A stretch of 5,899 nucleotides of DNA from Caldilinea sp. CFX5 (GTDB lineage Bacteria; Chloroflexota; Anaerolineae; Caldilineales; Caldilineaceae): positions 1 to 5,899 of the forward strand of contig QWII01000197.1 in the NCBI GenBank assembly GCA_021405325.1, in the 5' to 3' direction. A program made the translations under genes and the position numbers. The notes beneath the pieces were generated by a model. The model saw only the letters and a program-made list of their open reading frames with translations, was not told the DNA's origin and did no database searches. This document shows, one piece after another, positions 5,843 to 5,899 of this stretch. Numbering within the stretch: the stretch's first letter is position 1; each line of letters starts with the position of its first letter.

Positions 5843-5899
5843 GACAATCTGGCCCGCTGCCAGCCGGTCCGTGACCGGCTGGCAGCGGGCCAGATTGTC
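5843..5899. repeat. Inverted repeat, 27-bp arms, 3-nt loop (P3); possible terminator
   Basis: Bases 5843-5869 are the exact reverse complement of 5873-5899, around the loop CGT. The stem is GC-rich (GGCCCGCTGCCAGCC core). It begins 48 bp after the stop codon of the large gene, so it could end or protect its transcript. The window stops at the last base of the right arm, so a downstream T-tract, which would settle a Rho-independent terminator, cannot be seen. Its sequence is unrelated to P1 and P2. Confidence 0.88.

Noticed and set aside
1..5899. Transposon or integron carrying the large gene between P1/P2 and P3
   Set aside because: The left and right palindromes are unrelated in sequence. 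There are no matching terminal inverted repeats, target duplications, or transposase or integrase gene.

Overview
The window is about 60% G+C and is dominated by one very long gene on the + strand (480-5795, 1,771 residues) for a secreted multidomain protein. Two features suggest a Chloroflexota bacterium of the Anaerolineae/Caldilineae type. One is the '(F/H)LPL' motif after the signal peptide and again in the middle of the protein. The other is a palindrome with a TAGGGGCG core of a kind I associate with repeats scattered in those genomes. This placement is an inference from style, not from a marker gene.

Layout. 1-149 holds two perfect, unrelated long palindromes (1-58 and 85-149) separated by an AT-rich spacer. 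150-479 has no gene I can support. Its 3' half looks like a promoter and leader: a candidate promoter (322-351), a 12-bp long-range pairing (363-374 with 460-471) that would cover the ribosome binding site, and the Shine-Dalgarno sequence itself (468-472). 480-5795 is the large gene. 5796-5842 is a short gap, and 5843-5899 is a third long inverted repeat that ends exactly at the window edge.

The protein reads, in order: Sec-type signal peptide; Ala/Pro-rich linker with a His/Asp cluster; a complete galactose oxidase/glyoxal oxidase-like copper radical oxidase with all five expected active-site residues (Cys201, Tyr246, Tyr453, His454, His537); a discoidin (F5/8 type C) domain; a PKD domain; a YVTN-type beta-propeller; a di-heme cytochrome c peroxidase/MauG-like domain with two CxxCH sites; a PA14 domain; and a C-terminal F-type lectin with an intact fucose-binding motif.

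The most interesting point is that an H2O2-producing oxidase and a peroxidase of a family that uses H2O2 sit in one exported polypeptide, together with carbohydrate-binding modules. A reasonable model is a glycan-targeted extracellular enzyme in which the oxidase generates H2O2 from a sugar or aldehyde and the di-heme domain consumes it, or uses it to activate or mature the copper site. No neighbouring gene is present to test this.
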